Made by a program: the position numbers and the translations under genes | Part shown: in pieces, positions 9,320 through 18,359 of the stretch | Numbering within the stretch: the stretch's first letter is position 1 | Layout of the letters: each line of letters opens with the position of its first letter | Notes under the pieces: generated by a model | What the model was told of the DNA's origin: nothing | Database searches by the model: none | Seen by the model: the letters and a program-made list of their open reading frames with translations, nothing else | Assembly (NCBI RefSeq): GCF_001281525.1 | Contig: NZ_LGCI01000005.1 | Coordinates: 248,001-312,000 of the forward strand | Direction of reading: 5' to 3' | Source: Lysinibacillus macroides | GTDB taxonomy: Bacteria; Bacillota; Bacilli; Bacillales_A; Planococcaceae | DNA: 64,000 bases

Positions 9320-9362
9320 CGCAGGTACCACCTCACTTTATAATATCTAGGAAAACAAATGA

Positions 9363-9371
9363 ATTATAGCA
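9363..9371 (-). promoter_or_regulatory. Extended -10 promoter for speA
   Basis: On the minus strand TGC-TATAAT reads from 9371 down to 9363, about 44 bases before the TTG start. No good -35 hexamer is visible 17 bases upstream. Confidence 0.5.
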
Positions 9372-9463
9372 CCTAACGACACGAAAAAATAGACTTTTCA
9401 CAAAAAATAAAAGGATTTTTTCAGGATATCGAGAAGTTAGTAGCGTATGAAAGGGGAGGTTTT

Positions 9464-10423
9464 ATGAATTGGCATACACGTGTAACAGAGCTTTTGCAGG
9501 TTAAATATCCAATTATTCAAGGAGGACTAGCTTATTTAGCCTATGCAGATCTAGCAGCAGCGGTGTCGAATGCTGGCGGTCTTGGACAAATAACTGCTAT
9601 GAGTTTACGAGATCCTGATTTATTACGAGCAGAGATTCATAAAGTGCGTACATTAACGGATAAACCCTTTGGTGTAAATTTCGCAATTGGGATGCATGGT
9701 CAAGGCTATGAAGATATGGTGCGTGTTGCGGTTGAGGAAGAAGTACCTGTGGTGACAATGACTGGTGGCAATCCAGCACCTATTTTTGAATTGCTAGCGG
9801 GAACGAATAGTAAAAAATTAGTTCTCGTTGCTGCACGGAGACAGGCACAAAAGGCAGAGCAGCTTGGAGCAGATGCTGTAATGGTAGTTGGACAAGAGGG
9901 CGGTGGGCATCTTGGACGCGACGATGTGGGAACGATGGTGCTTGTGCCACAAGTTATAGACAGTGTAAAAATTCCAGTCATTGCCTCAGGTGGTATTGGC
10001 GATGGTCGCGGCTGGATGGCTGCACATGCATTAGGCGCTGAAGGCATTGAAATGGGCACGCGCTTTATTGCAACAAAGGAATGTGTGGATGCATCAGAAG
10101 CTTATAAGGAAGCGCTACTTGCCAGCACAGAGGCGGATACAACGATTATTAAACGTTCGATTGGTGCACCAGCACGAGCATTACGCAATGAGTTTACAGC
10201 ACAAATATTAGAAATTGAGCAGAAAACACCAACATATGAGGCATTAAAAGATTATATTAGTGGTTCAGCTAATAAGCGTTTTATTTGTGATGGGGATAAA
10301 AATCAAGGCTTTGGCTGGGCTGGTCAAGTGACGGGAATGATTCATGATATTCCCACTGTAGAGGAGCTAATCAATCGAATGGTTGCAGAAGCTGAAGGTA
10401 TCCGAGTAAAATGGGGGCAATAA
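9464..10423 (+). CDS. Nitronate monooxygenase / FabK-like flavoprotein
   Basis: The 319-residue protein belongs to the FMN-binding 2-nitropropane dioxygenase (nitronate monooxygenase) family, which overlaps in sequence with the enoyl-ACP reductase FabK. Visible family segments are YPIIQGGLAYLA, NAGGLGQITA, the His-containing VGQEGGGHLGRDD near 143-155, and the phosphate-binding IPVIASGGIGDGRG. A strong GGGGAGG site precedes the ATG. The gene is followed after 20 bases by yktA in the same direction. Detoxification of nitronates is the default role; a fatty-acid role is less likely but not excluded. Confidence 0.85.
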   Translation: MNWHTRVTELLQVKYPIIQGGLAYLAYADLAAAVSNAGGLGQITAMSLRDPDLLRAEIHKVRTLTDKPFGVNFAIGMHGQGYEDMVRVAVEEEVPVVTMTGGNPAPIFELLAGTNSKKLVLVAARRQAQKAEQLGADAVMVVGQEGGGHLGRDDVGTMVLVPQVIDSVKIPVIASGGIGDGRGWMAAHALGAEGIEMGTRFIATKECVDASEAYKEALLASTEADTTIIKRSIGAPARALRNEFTAQILEIEQKTPTYEALKDYISGSANKRFICDGDKNQGFGWAGQVTGMIHDIPTVEELINRMVAEAEGIRVKWGQ

Positions 10424-10443
10424 CGTAAAGGTGGTTTTGTCAA

Positions 10444-10731
10444 ATGGAATATTCCTACCCATTTTCAACTGATTGGTCTACAACGGAGATTGTAGATGTT
10501 GTGCAATTTTTTGAGGGAATTGAGCAAGCTTATGAAAAGGGCATTAAGCGTGAGATAATGCTTGCTAAGTATCGTCGCTTTAAAGAAATTGTGCCTTCAC
10601 AAGCTGAGGAAAAATCAATTTTCCGTGAATTTGAAGAGGCGAGTGGCTATACTAGCTATCCCGTTATTAAACAAACAAAAGAGGCTGAGGATGGTTCGCT
10701 GATCAAAGCTGTTCCTAAGTATGGTCGATAA
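10444..10731 (+). CDS. yktA: UPF0223 protein YktA
   Basis: The 95-residue protein matches the UPF0223 family by length and by [19 protein letters not shown] at the N-terminus and [20 protein letters not shown] in the middle. The function is unknown. It sits between speA and yktB as in Bacillus. AAAGGTGG lies upstream of the ATG. A strong terminator starts at its stop codon. Confidence 0.85.
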   Translation: MEYSYPFSTDWSTTEIVDVVQFFEGIEQAYEKGIKREIMLAKYRRFKEIVPSQAEEKSIFREFEEASGYTSYPVIKQTKEAEDGSLIKAVPKYGR

Positions 10732-10766
10732 AAAATGGATGTGAGAATTTTCTCGCATCCATTTTT
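10731..10766 (+). terminator. Terminator after yktA
   Basis: A stem of about 15 bp (AAAATGGATGTGAG pairing with CTCGCATCCATTTT) is followed by TTTT. It may also serve the convergent yktB. Confidence 0.85.
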
Positions 10767-10816
10767 GTGTGTAAAAAAACAAGATGTTGTCTACACTACA
10801 TGTATAAAAGCTCCTG

Positions 10817-11443
10817 TTATTTTCCTACAATGACGTTATAAACAGGCAGTAGGTGTTTAAAGGTTTCTTCGATAACTTGAGCTAGTTCACCTGCAGAAAG
10901 CTTAATGGCGTCATCCTTTGGAATATGTCGGCCTACTAAAAATTCGCCTTTTTTAACATCACGCAGGCGTACTAGCAGCGCATCAAGCTTGTCTTCTTTG
11001 GCTTCTTGGAGAGACATGGCTTCTGGAGACATATGATCACCTGACACAATAAAATCATCAGGAAGCTGTTCCAGCAATGTTTTATGAGCAAGAAGACGTT
11101 CAGCTATTATATTTTTTTGCGGTGCCTCATAAATAATCGCTAAGACGATGAATAAATGTGTGTGCCATAGACCAATCTGAAAGTGAGGCAATGATTTATA
11201 ACCTCGTTTATAGGGAGCAAAGGCAACCCAGCTATCTTTTGGAGGATTAACAGTTCTACGAGCATGCTTGGCAACATGAGGGAAAAATTCTTCACCTAAC
11301 TGACTAGAGAAATAAGCAGAAAAATTTTCACCAAGCTGATGAAATTTTGGACGTACATTCGTATTTAAAGCATCCATTCTTTGTTCTAATCCATTTATTG
11401 TAAAAACATGGAAGTCTTTAGTGGTCCATTTTATTTTTGACAA
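10817..11443 (-). CDS. yktB: UPF0637 (DUF1054) protein YktB
   Basis: This 208-residue protein of unknown biochemical role matches the YktB family (KWTTKDFHVFTINGLEQRMD at the N-terminus, FQIGLWHTHLFIVLAIIYEA centrally). The start is TTG 11443, preceded by AAAGGAG at the correct distance, giving MSKIKWTTKDF. The in-frame ATG nine codons upstream overlaps the ribosome site and is rejected. It converges on yktA. Confidence 0.85.
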   Translation of the reverse strand: MSKIKWTTKDFHVFTINGLEQRMDALNTNVRPKFHQLGENFSAYFSSQLGEEFFPHVAKHARRTVNPPKDSWVAFAPYKRGYKSLPHFQIGLWHTHLFIVLAIIYEAPQKNIIAERLLAHKTLLEQLPDDFIVSGDHMSPEAMSLQEAKEDKLDALLVRLRDVKKGEFLVGRHIPKDDAIKLSAGELAQVIEETFKHLLPVYNVIVGK

Positions 11444-11568
11444 TTTTATTTGCTCCTTTCGTTTTATCATGTTTATTTTACGATAAATTTGGGAAAAAAT
11501 CTTATAACAAGAACTTTATCGAATGTAAAAAGTTTTTGTACAAAAATTAAAAAAAGGAAGTGGTTTTA

Positions 11569-11766
11569 ATGAAACCAGTCGTGAAAATTATACGTAAAGT
11601 TGACATTGAAAAGCAATATGAACACATTTTACAATTAGAATTAGATTACGAATTAGCTTCCCTATTTGCAGCAATGAATGACAACAATGAAATTGAAATT
11701 GAAAAAAGTAAAAAACGTCTGGCAGAAATTCAGATGGAACTGGAAAGTTTGCACGCCTATGCGTAA
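11569..11766 (+). CDS. Small helical protein, positional equivalent of YkzI
   Basis: The 65-residue protein is charged and predicted helical (KQYEHILQLELDYELASLFA, then KSKKRLAEIQMELESLHAYA). AGGAAG lies 8 bases before ATG 11569. B. subtilis has a similarly small gene, ykzI, between yktA/yktB and yktC, and this one occupies the same place. No function is known. A terminator follows. Confidence 0.65.
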   Translation: MKPVVKIIRKVDIEKQYEHILQLELDYELASLFAAMNDNNEIEIEKSKKRLAEIQMELESLHAYA

Positions 11767-11786
11767 TCACAATCTCATACCCATTT

Positions 11787-11826
11787 AAAAATCACTTGCT
11801 GAATATTCCGACAGCAGGTGATTTTT
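11787..11826 (+). terminator. Terminator after the ykzI-like gene
   Basis: A 14-bp stem (AAAATCACTTGCTG with CAGCAGGTGATTTT) and a 10-base loop are followed by T residues. Confidence 0.85.
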
Positions 11827-11968
11827 AGTGTGACAAAGAGTAAAATAGGTATTACAACATAATGAAAGTATGTATATGTCATCAAGAATTTAGCTGTTAA
11901 GTAATGGGGAAAGGTTTAAATAACGAAAGTAAAGGGCCTTTTCTTATAATTCGAAGGGTGGGTTTTTA

Positions 11969-12763
11969 ATGGATTTGCAACAAATGGATGAATTTGCGAA
12001 AAAGATTATTTTTGAAGCAGGAAGCCGTATTCGACAGGCCTTTTCCTATAATCTTGTGATTGAAACAAAATCAGGTGCCAATGATCTGGTGACAAATATT
12101 GATCGAGAAACTGAGTTATTTTTTATTGAACAAATTAAAGCCTTTGATCCAACGCATAAAATTTTAGGGGAAGAAGGAATGGGTGAAAAAGTCGAAACAT
12201 TGGATGGTGTTGTTTGGATTATCGACCCCATTGACGGCACGATGAATTTTGTCAAGCAGCACCGTCATTTTATGATATCTATTGGTATTTTTGTGAATGG
12301 TGTAGGTAAGCTTGGTTACATATTTGATGTCATGCGCGAGGATTTATTTTATGGTATTGCAGGCCAAGGCGCATGGTATAATGATTCCCCATTGCGTAAA
12401 TTGCAAGCTATTACAATGGAGGAAGCGGTTATTGGTATTAATTCACATTGGGTAGCACCCAATCGACATATTCATCATGAGAAAGTGATTGACATGATTC
12501 GTAAAGTTCGTGGTACACGCTCTTATGGCTCAGCTGCAATGGAAATCGCCTTTGTTGTTAGTGGCAAATTGGATGCCTATGTTTCCATGCGACTAGCACC
12601 GTGGGATATTGCTGGAGGGATAATCATTGCTCAGGAAGTTGGCGCCATTGCCACAAACTTACATGGAGGAGGCTTTGATTTCCTACATCAGGATACATTT
12701 ATTATAGCCAATCCTGCCATTCATCGAGAGTTATTAGAAAAATACATTGTACCCTATGAATAG
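11969..12763 (+). CDS. yktC: Inositol monophosphatase family protein YktC (SuhB-like)
   Basis: This is a magnesium-dependent, lithium-sensitive type phosphatase of 264 residues. The metal-binding motifs are GEEG near residue 70, DPIDGTMNF near 88-96 and WDIAGG near 211-216, all complete. The family hydrolyses inositol-1-phosphate or related sugar phosphates. A G-rich ribosome site (AAGGGTGGG) precedes the ATG, and TATAAT at 11945-11950 might be its -10. The gene stands alone between two terminators. Confidence 0.9.
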   Translation: MDLQQMDEFAKKIIFEAGSRIRQAFSYNLVIETKSGANDLVTNIDRETELFFIEQIKAFDPTHKILGEEGMGEKVETLDGVVWIIDPIDGTMNFVKQHRHFMISIGIFVNGVGKLGYIFDVMREDLFYGIAGQGAWYNDSPLRKLQAITMEEAVIGINSHWVAPNRHIHHEKVIDMIRKVRGTRSYGSAAMEIAFVVSGKLDAYVSMRLAPWDIAGGIIIAQEVGAIATNLHGGGFDFLHQDTFIIANPAIHRELLEKYIVPYE

Positions 12764-12768
12764 CATAA

Positions 12769-12807
12769 GGTAGTACAAACCATCATGTTGGCTTGTACTA
12801 CTTTTTT
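12769..12807 (+). terminator. Terminator after yktC
   Basis: GTAGTACAAACC pairs with GGCTTGTACTAC (one A-C mismatch), with an 8-base loop and a following run of six T. Confidence 0.87.
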
Positions 12808-12867
12808 ATTTGGGTAAGAAGAGGCTAATGTGTAATTAATTCTCCATTGTCACAGCCAAATTAATAG

Positions 12868-12924
12868 AAAACCCGAACGATGACGAATTCTTTATAAAAG
12901 TTTCGTACGAATGTTCGGGTTTTT
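12868..12924 (-). terminator. Terminator downstream of ylaF
   Basis: An 11-bp outer stem AAAACCCGAAC/GTTCGGGTTTT encloses an inner CGAA/TTCG pairing. It lies 22 bases beyond the ylaF stop codon and has T-rich tails on both strands. Confidence 0.75.
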
Positions 12925-12945
12925 GGATGGTTGTTATCTTTTTAT

Positions 12946-13131
12946 TTACAGCAATCCTTGTGCACGTAGTTTGCGTTTCATTTTAAAGGCTGTCATAAAA
13001 ATGACACATGTAGCGACAATACCTGCGATGATACCAAGGACACTGCTAGCTGCGATTGAATACCCGATAGAGCACATCGCTAAAATAGCCGCCAATGCAT
13101 AAATGGCCATGACGATTTTTGCACGATTCAT
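12946..13131 (-). CDS. ylaF: Small membrane protein YlaF (DUF5325)
   Basis: The 61-residue protein has two predicted membrane helices (IVMAIYALAAILAMCSIGYS and VLGIIAGIVATCVIFMTAF) and the basic C-terminus KMKRKLRAQGLL. It matches DUF5325/YlaF by length and by its place next to typA. TAGGAGG precedes the ATG. The function is unknown. It is divergent from typA. Confidence 0.8.
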   Translation of the reverse strand: MNRAKIVMAIYALAAILAMCSIGYSIAASSVLGIIAGIVATCVIFMTAFKMKRKLRAQGLL

Positions 13132-13220
13132 AGTCGAGCCTCCTATATAAAAAATTTGTCGATTAAATATATTTTTTAGAATGATGGAAATTCTAATAAG
13201 GACATTTCTATCCTTCTTGT

Positions 13221-13228
13221 GCTATAAT
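13221..13228 (+). promoter_or_regulatory. Extended -10 promoter for typA
   Basis: TGTGC-TATAAT (TATAAT at 13223-13228) lies 42 bases before the typA ATG. The -35 region is poor. Confidence 0.5.
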
Positions 13229-13269
13229 ATCACAGTTAAACATTCGAAAAAAGAATATGGAGTGGAATA

Positions 13270-15114
13270 ATGACAAACTTACGTCAAGATCTTCGCAATA
13301 TCGCAATTATCGCCCACGTTGACCATGGTAAAACTACTTTAGTCGACCAATTATTAAAACAATCAGGTACATTCCGTTCAAACGAACATGTTGAAGAACG
13401 TGCAATGGACTCTAATGATATTGAACGCGAACGTGGTATTACAATTTTAGCAAAAAATACTGCAGTAAACTATAACGGAACTCGTATTAACATCCTTGAT
13501 ACGCCTGGACACGCCGACTTCGGTGGTGAGGTAGAACGTATTTTAAAAATGGTAGATGGCGTTTTACTAGTTGTCGATGCGTATGAGGGTTGTATGCCGC
13601 AAACACGCTTTGTACTGAAAAAAGCGTTAGAGCAAAAGTTAACACCGATTGTAGTAGTAAACAAAGTTGATAAAGACTCAGCTCGTCCATTAGAAGTTGT
13701 GGATGAAGTATTGGAATTATTCATCGAGCTAGGTGCTGATGACGATCAATTAGATTTCCCTGTTGTCTATGCATCAGGTGTAAACGGTACTGCTTCTCTT
13801 GATGCTGATCCAGCAAAACAAGAAGAAAATATGCAATGTCTATTTGAAAAAGTAATTGAAGCAATCCCTGCACCAGTAGATAATTCAGCAGATCCATTAC
13901 AATTCCAAGTAGCATTACTTGACTATAATGATTATGTTGGTCGTATTGGAATTGGACGCGTATTCCGTGGGACAATTGAAGTAGGACAACAAGTAGCTTT
14001 AATGAAACTAGATGGCACAGTGAAGCAATTCCGTGTGACAAAATTATTTGGCTTCTTCGGCTTAAAGCGTGAAGAAATTCAATCAGCAAAAGCTGGTGAT
14101 TTAATTGCTGTCTCAGGTATGGAGGACATCAATGTTGGTGAAACGGTATGTCCTGTTGAACATCAAGAAGCTTTAACACCATTACGTATAGACGAGCCAA
14201 CATTACAAATGACTTTCTTAGTAAATAATTCACCGTTTGCAGGTCGTGAAGGGAAATGGGTAACTGCTCGTAAAGTAGAAGAGCGTTTACGTTCACAACT
14301 TCAAACGGACGTATCTCTACGTGTAGAAGATACAGATTCACCAGATGCATGGACGGTTTCTGGACGTGGTGAGCTACATTTATCAATTCTTATTGAAAAT
14401 ATGCGCCGTGAGGGCTTTGAGCTACAAGTATCAAAACCTCAAGTGATCATTCGTGAAATTGATGGTGTAAAATGTGAACCATTTGAACGTGTACAAATTG
14501 ATGTTCCTGAAGAAAATGTAGGTTCTGTTATTGAATCGATTGGTACGCGTAAAGGTGAAATGTTGGATATGGTGAACAACGGCAATGGCCAAGTACGTTT
14601 AACATTCCTTGTTCCTGCCCGTGGTTTAATTGGTTATACAACTGAGTTTATGTCTATGACAAAAGGATTTGGGATTATTAATCATACCTTTGATTGTTAC
14701 CAACCATATATTTCAGGACGTATTGGTGGACGTCATCAAGGTGTGCTAGTATCAATGGAAACAGGTAAATCGACAACTTATGGTATGATGCAAGTAGAGG
14801 ACCGTGGTACACTATTTGTAGAGCCAGGTACTGAAATTTATGAGGGTATGATTGTTGGAGAAAATACACGTGACAATGATATCACTGTTAATATTACAAA
14901 AATGAAGCAAAAAACGAATGTTCGTTCTGCGACAAAAGATGCAACAAACGTTATTAAAAAGCCACGTTTATTAACATTAGAGGAAGCGCTAGAATTCTTA
15001 AATGATGATGAGTATTTAGAAATCACGCCGGAAACGATTCGTCTGCGCAAGCAAATTCTCGATAAAAATGAACGTGAAAGAATAGCGAAAAAATTAAAAA
15101 ACGCTGAACAGTAA
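13270..15114 (+). CDS. typA: Translational GTPase TypA/BipA
   Basis: This ribosome-associated GTPase is involved in stress and cold adaptation and 50S assembly. It is 614 residues, the normal length. The GTPase motifs are complete: AHVDHGKTT (15-23), [17 protein letters not shown] and NKVDK. Elongation factor-like domains and the BipA-specific C-terminal domain ([28 protein letters not shown]) follow. Codon use is more biased towards preferred codons than in the neighbours, as expected for a translation factor. GGAGTGG precedes the ATG. Confidence 0.97.
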   Translation: MTNLRQDLRNIAIIAHVDHGKTTLVDQLLKQSGTFRSNEHVEERAMDSNDIERERGITILAKNTAVNYNGTRINILDTPGHADFGGEVERILKMVDGVLLVVDAYEGCMPQTRFVLKKALEQKLTPIVVVNKVDKDSARPLEVVDEVLELFIELGADDDQLDFPVVYASGVNGTASLDADPAKQEENMQCLFEKVIEAIPAPVDNSADPLQFQVALLDYNDYVGRIGIGRVFRGTIEVGQQVALMKLDGTVKQFRVTKLFGFFGLKREEIQSAKAGDLIAVSGMEDINVGETVCPVEHQEALTPLRIDEPTLQMTFLVNNSPFAGREGKWVTARKVEERLRSQLQTDVSLRVEDTDSPDAWTVSGRGELHLSILIENMRREGFELQVSKPQVIIREIDGVKCEPFERVQIDVPEENVGSVIESIGTRKGEMLDMVNNGNGQVRLTFLVPARGLIGYTTEFMSMTKGFGIINHTFDCYQPYISGRIGGRHQGVLVSMETGKSTTYGMMQVEDRGTLFVEPGTEIYEGMIVGENTRDNDITVNITKMKQKTNVRSATKDATNVIKKPRLLTLEEALEFLNDDEYLEITPETIRLRKQILDKNERERIAKKLKNAEQ

Positions 15115-15144
15115 TCTTTTGCTTCCATGAAAGGAAGAGGAATC

Positions 15145-15543
15145 TTGAGTCTAAAGTCCGCTTTACTGGGTGAACTAAATGTTATTCAAGTTGCTACACA
15201 GATAAATACAACAGAAACAGAAGAAGCCTATAAAAAAATGGCTGGAGTTACACGCTTTTTATATCAAAATATGCCTAGCTATGAAATCGCTGGCTATGTT
15301 TTATTTTTCCTTGTGTTTATCCTGTCGGCAATTGTCTATAAACTAGGCTTTGCAAAGAAACTAAAACGATCACAAAATATGATTATTTATATTTTCCTAT
15401 TTGTAGGTTGTATTATGTTAACATTCTTTGCTTTATATCTTCCGATGGTTGAAGGGCTTATTGTAGCAGCCTTAATTTTAATTATCTATAAAACACGATT
15501 ATGGCGTGAAAAAAGAGAAGAACAACAAGCTACAAATCAATAG
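15145..15543 (+). CDS. ylaH: Membrane protein YlaH
   Basis: The C-terminal part matches the YlaH family: three membrane helices and the segment IVYKLGFAKKLKRSQ, then LPMVEGLIVAALILIIYKTR. The start is uncertain. TTG 15145 has AGGAAGAGG just upstream, whereas the in-frame ATG at 15127 has no ribosome site. With either start the protein (132 or 138 residues) is longer at the N-terminus than remembered YlaH. It follows typA by 30 bases and is probably co-transcribed. Confidence 0.75.
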   Translation: MSLKSALLGELNVIQVATQINTTETEEAYKKMAGVTRFLYQNMPSYEIAGYVLFFLVFILSAIVYKLGFAKKLKRSQNMIIYIFLFVGCIMLTFFALYLPMVEGLIVAALILIIYKTRLWREKREEQQATNQ

Positions 15544-15551
15544 GTTTTTAC

Positions 15552-15589
15552 AAGCAGTCTTAGCGTTATCATGCTAAGGCTGCTTTTTT
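15552..15589 (+). terminator. Terminator after typA-ylaH
   Basis: AGCAGTCTTAGC pairs with GCTAAGGCTGCT (one T-G pair), followed by six T. Confidence 0.88.
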
Positions 15590-15675
15590 GTAGAAGTCGA
15601 TAGGAACCGAAATCTTCTAATGTGAATAGATTAATGCTGATAGACTAATTTTGATCACATCAAGGAGGAAAGGGA

Positions 15676-16668
15676 ATGCGTTGGCTTACAAAAGGTTTAT
15701 GGTTCAGTGTCATTGCTTTGTTACTCCTTTCTTTGACAGCGTGTAATAAAGCAGAGCTTGAAAAAGTCAAAGTAGGGGAAGTAACTCGTTCGATTTTCTA
15801 TGCACCGCAATATGTAGCACTTGAGAAAGGATTCTTTGAGGAGGAGGGGCTTGCGGTTGAACTGCAAACCATTGCAGGTGGCGATAAAACAATGACGGCT
15901 TTACTGTCAGATGGTATTGATATTGCTTTAGTTGGGTCAGAAACATCCATTTATGTCACATTGCAAGGAGCCAATGATCCGATTCAAAATTTTGCGCAGT
16001 TAACACAAACAGACGGTACATTTTTAGTAGCAAGAGAGAAGACGGATAGTTTTACATGGGATCAGTTGAAAGGCTCTACATTTTTAGGGCAACGTAAAGG
16101 TGGAATGCCGCAAATGGCTGGAGAATTTGTGTTAAAAAAACACGGCATTGACCCTGTTAATGATCTAACACTGATTCAAAATATTGATTTTGCCAATATT
16201 GCTACAGCCTTTGCTTCAGGTACTGGCGACTATGTTCAATTATTTGAGCCAACTGCAAGTGTCTTTGAAAAAGAGGGCAAGGGCTATATTGTAGCATCCT
16301 TTGGTACAGAATCTGGCACACTACCTTACACATCCTTTATGGCAAAAAGTAGTTATTTAAAGGATGATGCTCACACTGTGCAGGCTTTTACCAATGCCTT
16401 AAAACGTGCTCAAGATTTTGTGCAAAATGAAAGTGTCGCAGACGTGGCAAAAGTTATCCAGCCATATTTTGAAAATGTAGATCTCGAAATTATTAAAACA
16501 GTTGTAGAGCGTTATAAAGCACAGGGCTCGTATGCGACAGACCCTATCCTTGATAAAGGAGAGTGGGATCACTTGCAAACAATTATGGAGGAAGCAGGTG
16601 AACTTCCTCAACGGGTGGAGTATGAACAGCTTGTCAATGCATCCTTTGCGAAAAAGGCTGTTGAGTAA
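15676..16668 (+). CDS. ABC transporter substrate-binding lipoprotein (NMT1/ThiY/SsuA family)
   Basis: This is the extracellular receptor of an ABC importer. It has a lipoprotein signal peptide with lipobox LTAC (Cys about 23). The family fold is shown by APQYVALEKGFFEEEGLAVEL and DIALVGSETSIY, as in receptors for pyrimidine thiamin precursors, nitrate, taurine or alkanesulfonates. GGAGG precedes the ATG. The ATPase gene starts 1 base after the stop. No thiamin-pyrophosphate riboswitch or other leader was recognised in the 86 bases upstream of the start, so the substrate stays open. The three genes interrupt the usual ylaH-ylaI order. Confidence 0.88.
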   Translation: MRWLTKGLWFSVIALLLLSLTACNKAELEKVKVGEVTRSIFYAPQYVALEKGFFEEEGLAVELQTIAGGDKTMTALLSDGIDIALVGSETSIYVTLQGANDPIQNFAQLTQTDGTFLVAREKTDSFTWDQLKGSTFLGQRKGGMPQMAGEFVLKKHGIDPVNDLTLIQNIDFANIATAFASGTGDYVQLFEPTASVFEKEGKGYIVASFGTESGTLPYTSFMAKSSYLKDDAHTVQAFTNALKRAQDFVQNESVADVAKVIQPYFENVDLEIIKTVVERYKAQGSYATDPILDKGEWDHLQTIMEEAGELPQRVEYEQLVNASFAKKAVE

Positions 16669-16669
16669 T

Positions 16670-17437
16670 ATGACATTTTTGCAGTTGGAAAACATTCACC
16701 ATAGTTATTTTTCAAACACACAGGCAAAGGAAGTATTACGTGCTATTAGTTTAGCTATTCGGGAGGGTGAATTTGTCTCATTTATTGGACCAAGTGGCTG
16801 TGGAAAAACAACATTATTATCTATTATTGCAGGATTATTCCCAGCGACAGAGGGCAAGGTTTATATAGATGGAGAGGAGCTTGCAACACTTCATCAGCCT
16901 AGCATTGGCTATATGCTACAGCAAGACTATTTATTTCCTTGGAAGACCATTGAAGAAAACGTCACAATTGGCTTAAAAATGATGGAACGCAATACGAAAA
17001 CCCATAAAGTCACAGCCAATGCACTTCTACAGGAAATAGGGCTACCCCATGTAGGAAGCAATTATCCACGCGAATTATCAGGGGGCATGAGGCAACGAGT
17101 AGCACTTGCTCGGACATTAGCCGTGAATCCTAAAATTTTATTATTAGATGAACCATTTTCAGCACTAGATTATCAATCAAAATTAAAGCTTGAGGATCTG
17201 GTTGTAGAAACATTAAAAGCCTATAAAAAGACAGCGGTCCTTGTCACCCATGATATTGGTGAAGCTATTGCGATGAGTGAGCGTGTATTTCTTTTTTCCG
17301 CAAACCCTGGTACATTGCATAAAGTATTTGAAATTCCGCAAGCCCTGCAAGAGCTCTCACCCTTTGAGGTTAGACAGCATCCTACTTATGCAGAAGTATT
17401 CCAAACAATTTGGAAGGAGCTGGAGAGCCTTGGATAA
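16670..17437 (+). CDS. ABC transporter ATPase (SsuB/TauB/ThiZ type)
   Basis: This 255-residue ATPase is the second gene of the importer. It has Walker [10 protein letters not shown] (40-48), signature [13 protein letters not shown] near 137, and Walker [13 protein letters not shown]. The start is ATG 16670, one base after the lipoprotein gene; an open frame continues upstream but only inside that gene. The permease start overlaps its stop. Confidence 0.92.
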   Translation: MTFLQLENIHHSYFSNTQAKEVLRAISLAIREGEFVSFIGPSGCGKTTLLSIIAGLFPATEGKVYIDGEELATLHQPSIGYMLQQDYLFPWKTIEENVTIGLKMMERNTKTHKVTANALLQEIGLPHVGSNYPRELSGGMRQRVALARTLAVNPKILLLDEPFSALDYQSKLKLEDLVVETLKAYKKTAVLVTHDIGEAIAMSERVFLFSANPGTLHKVFEIPQALQELSPFEVRQHPTYAEVFQTIWKELESLG

Positions 17438-18224
17438 TACATTATTTAAACAATACCAGCAAATGCTCAAAAAAGAAAAGCGTTTTGTACGGCTATATCA
17501 GCTTATTATTTTATTGATTTTCTTTGGAGGATGGGAACTTCTTTCGAGGTTTGAGTGGATTGATCGCTTAATTTTTAGCTCACCAACGCATGTATGGCAG
17601 ACCTTTATTGAAAAGGTCAGTGATGGGACGTTAACCTTGCATGTTGGTGTGACACTTATGGAGACGGTTATTGGCTTTATTGCTGGGACTTTATTAGGGA
17701 CATTCATCGCCATTGTGTTATGGTGGTCTCCGTTGCTATCAAAGGTGCTTGACCCTTATTTAGTCATTTTAAATGCAATGCCTAAAGTGGCGCTTGGACC
17801 TATTTTAATTGTAGCACTGGGTCCAGGGTATTTTTCGATTATTGCCATGGGTGCGTTGATTTCTATTATTATTACAACGATAGTGGTGTATACAGCGTTT
17901 AAAGGGGTCGATCCCAATTATAGTAAGGTGATGCAAACCTTTGGTGCAACGAGATGGCAAATCTTTCGAGAGGTCATTTTGCCAGCATCATTCCCTACGA
18001 TTATTTCAACCTTAAAAGTGAATGTTGGTTTATCGTGGGTGGGCGTTATTGTGGGGGAATTTTTAGTTGCCTCCAAAGGGCTTGGTTATTTAATTATTTA
18101 TGGCTTCCAAGTGTTTAATTTCAACCTTGTGCTGATGTCCTTATTAATCATCGCATTTTTTGCAACAATTATGTATCAGGTTGTGGAGCTAGTCGAAAAG
18201 GTGATTATTAAAAATAATGGCTAA
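17430..18224 (+). CDS. ABC transporter permease (SsuC/TauC/ThiX type)
   Basis: This membrane subunit of the importer is about 264 residues with six predicted helices. It carries the EAA-type coupling segment [20 protein letters not shown]. The start is taken as TTG 17430, which overlaps the ATPase stop by 8 bases and has AAGGAG and GGAG upstream; no ATG fits near this point. The operon originally ended in a terminator that is now interrupted by the insertion sequence. Confidence 0.88.
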   Translation: MDNTLFKQYQQMLKKEKRFVRLYQLIILLIFFGGWELLSRFEWIDRLIFSSPTHVWQTFIEKVSDGTLTLHVGVTLMETVIGFIAGTLLGTFIAIVLWWSPLLSKVLDPYLVILNAMPKVALGPILIVALGPGYFSIIAMGALISIIITTIVVYTAFKGVDPNYSKVMQTFGATRWQIFREVILPASFPTIISTLKVNVGLSWVGVIVGEFLVASKGLGYLIIYGFQVFNFNLVLMSLLIIAFFATIMYQVVELVEKVIIKNNG

Positions 18225-18241
18225 CGGGAAAAAGAGGTGTC

Positions 18242-18250
18242 TCCAAGTTG
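18242..18250 (+). repeat. Left target-site duplication of the IS1182 element
   Basis: The 9-base sequence TCCAAGTTG is found here and again at 20118-20126, immediately outside the two inverted repeats. Together with the flanks (GAGGTG to the left, CACCTC to the right) it reconstructs an intact terminator hairpin. Confidence 0.8.
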
Positions 18251-18302
18251 GAGGGCACTGAAAAACTTACATTTTTTACGATGAATTAGTTTTTCAAACA
18301 AA

Positions 18303-18346
18303 AATAAGGCACCTTCCATTCGTTTTTGAATGGGAGGTGCCTTATT
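18303..18346 (-). terminator. Terminator of the IS1182 transposase
   Basis: AATAAGGCACCT-x-CCATTC pairs with GAATGG-x-AGGTGCCTTATT around a 6-base loop, with a T-rich tail on the minus strand. It lies 14 bases past the transposase stop. Confidence 0.88.
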
Positions 18347-18359
18347 TCTTTCTTTTTTC

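Noticed and set aside
9319-9345. T-box-like sequence AGGTGGTACCTGCG just before speA
   Set aside because: It resembles the T-box core GGTGGNACCGCG, but the promoter lies only about 20 bases upstream, there is no specifier stem or room for a leader, and the AGGTGG serves as the ribosome site.
13470-15128. Several minus-strand open frames opposite typA
   Set aside because: They reflect the strong codon bias of typA and carry no start signals or recognisable domains.
15590-15675. Riboswitch before the ThiY-like operon
   Set aside because: No conserved thiamin-pyrophosphate elements or other recognisable leader structure are visible in the 86 bases available.
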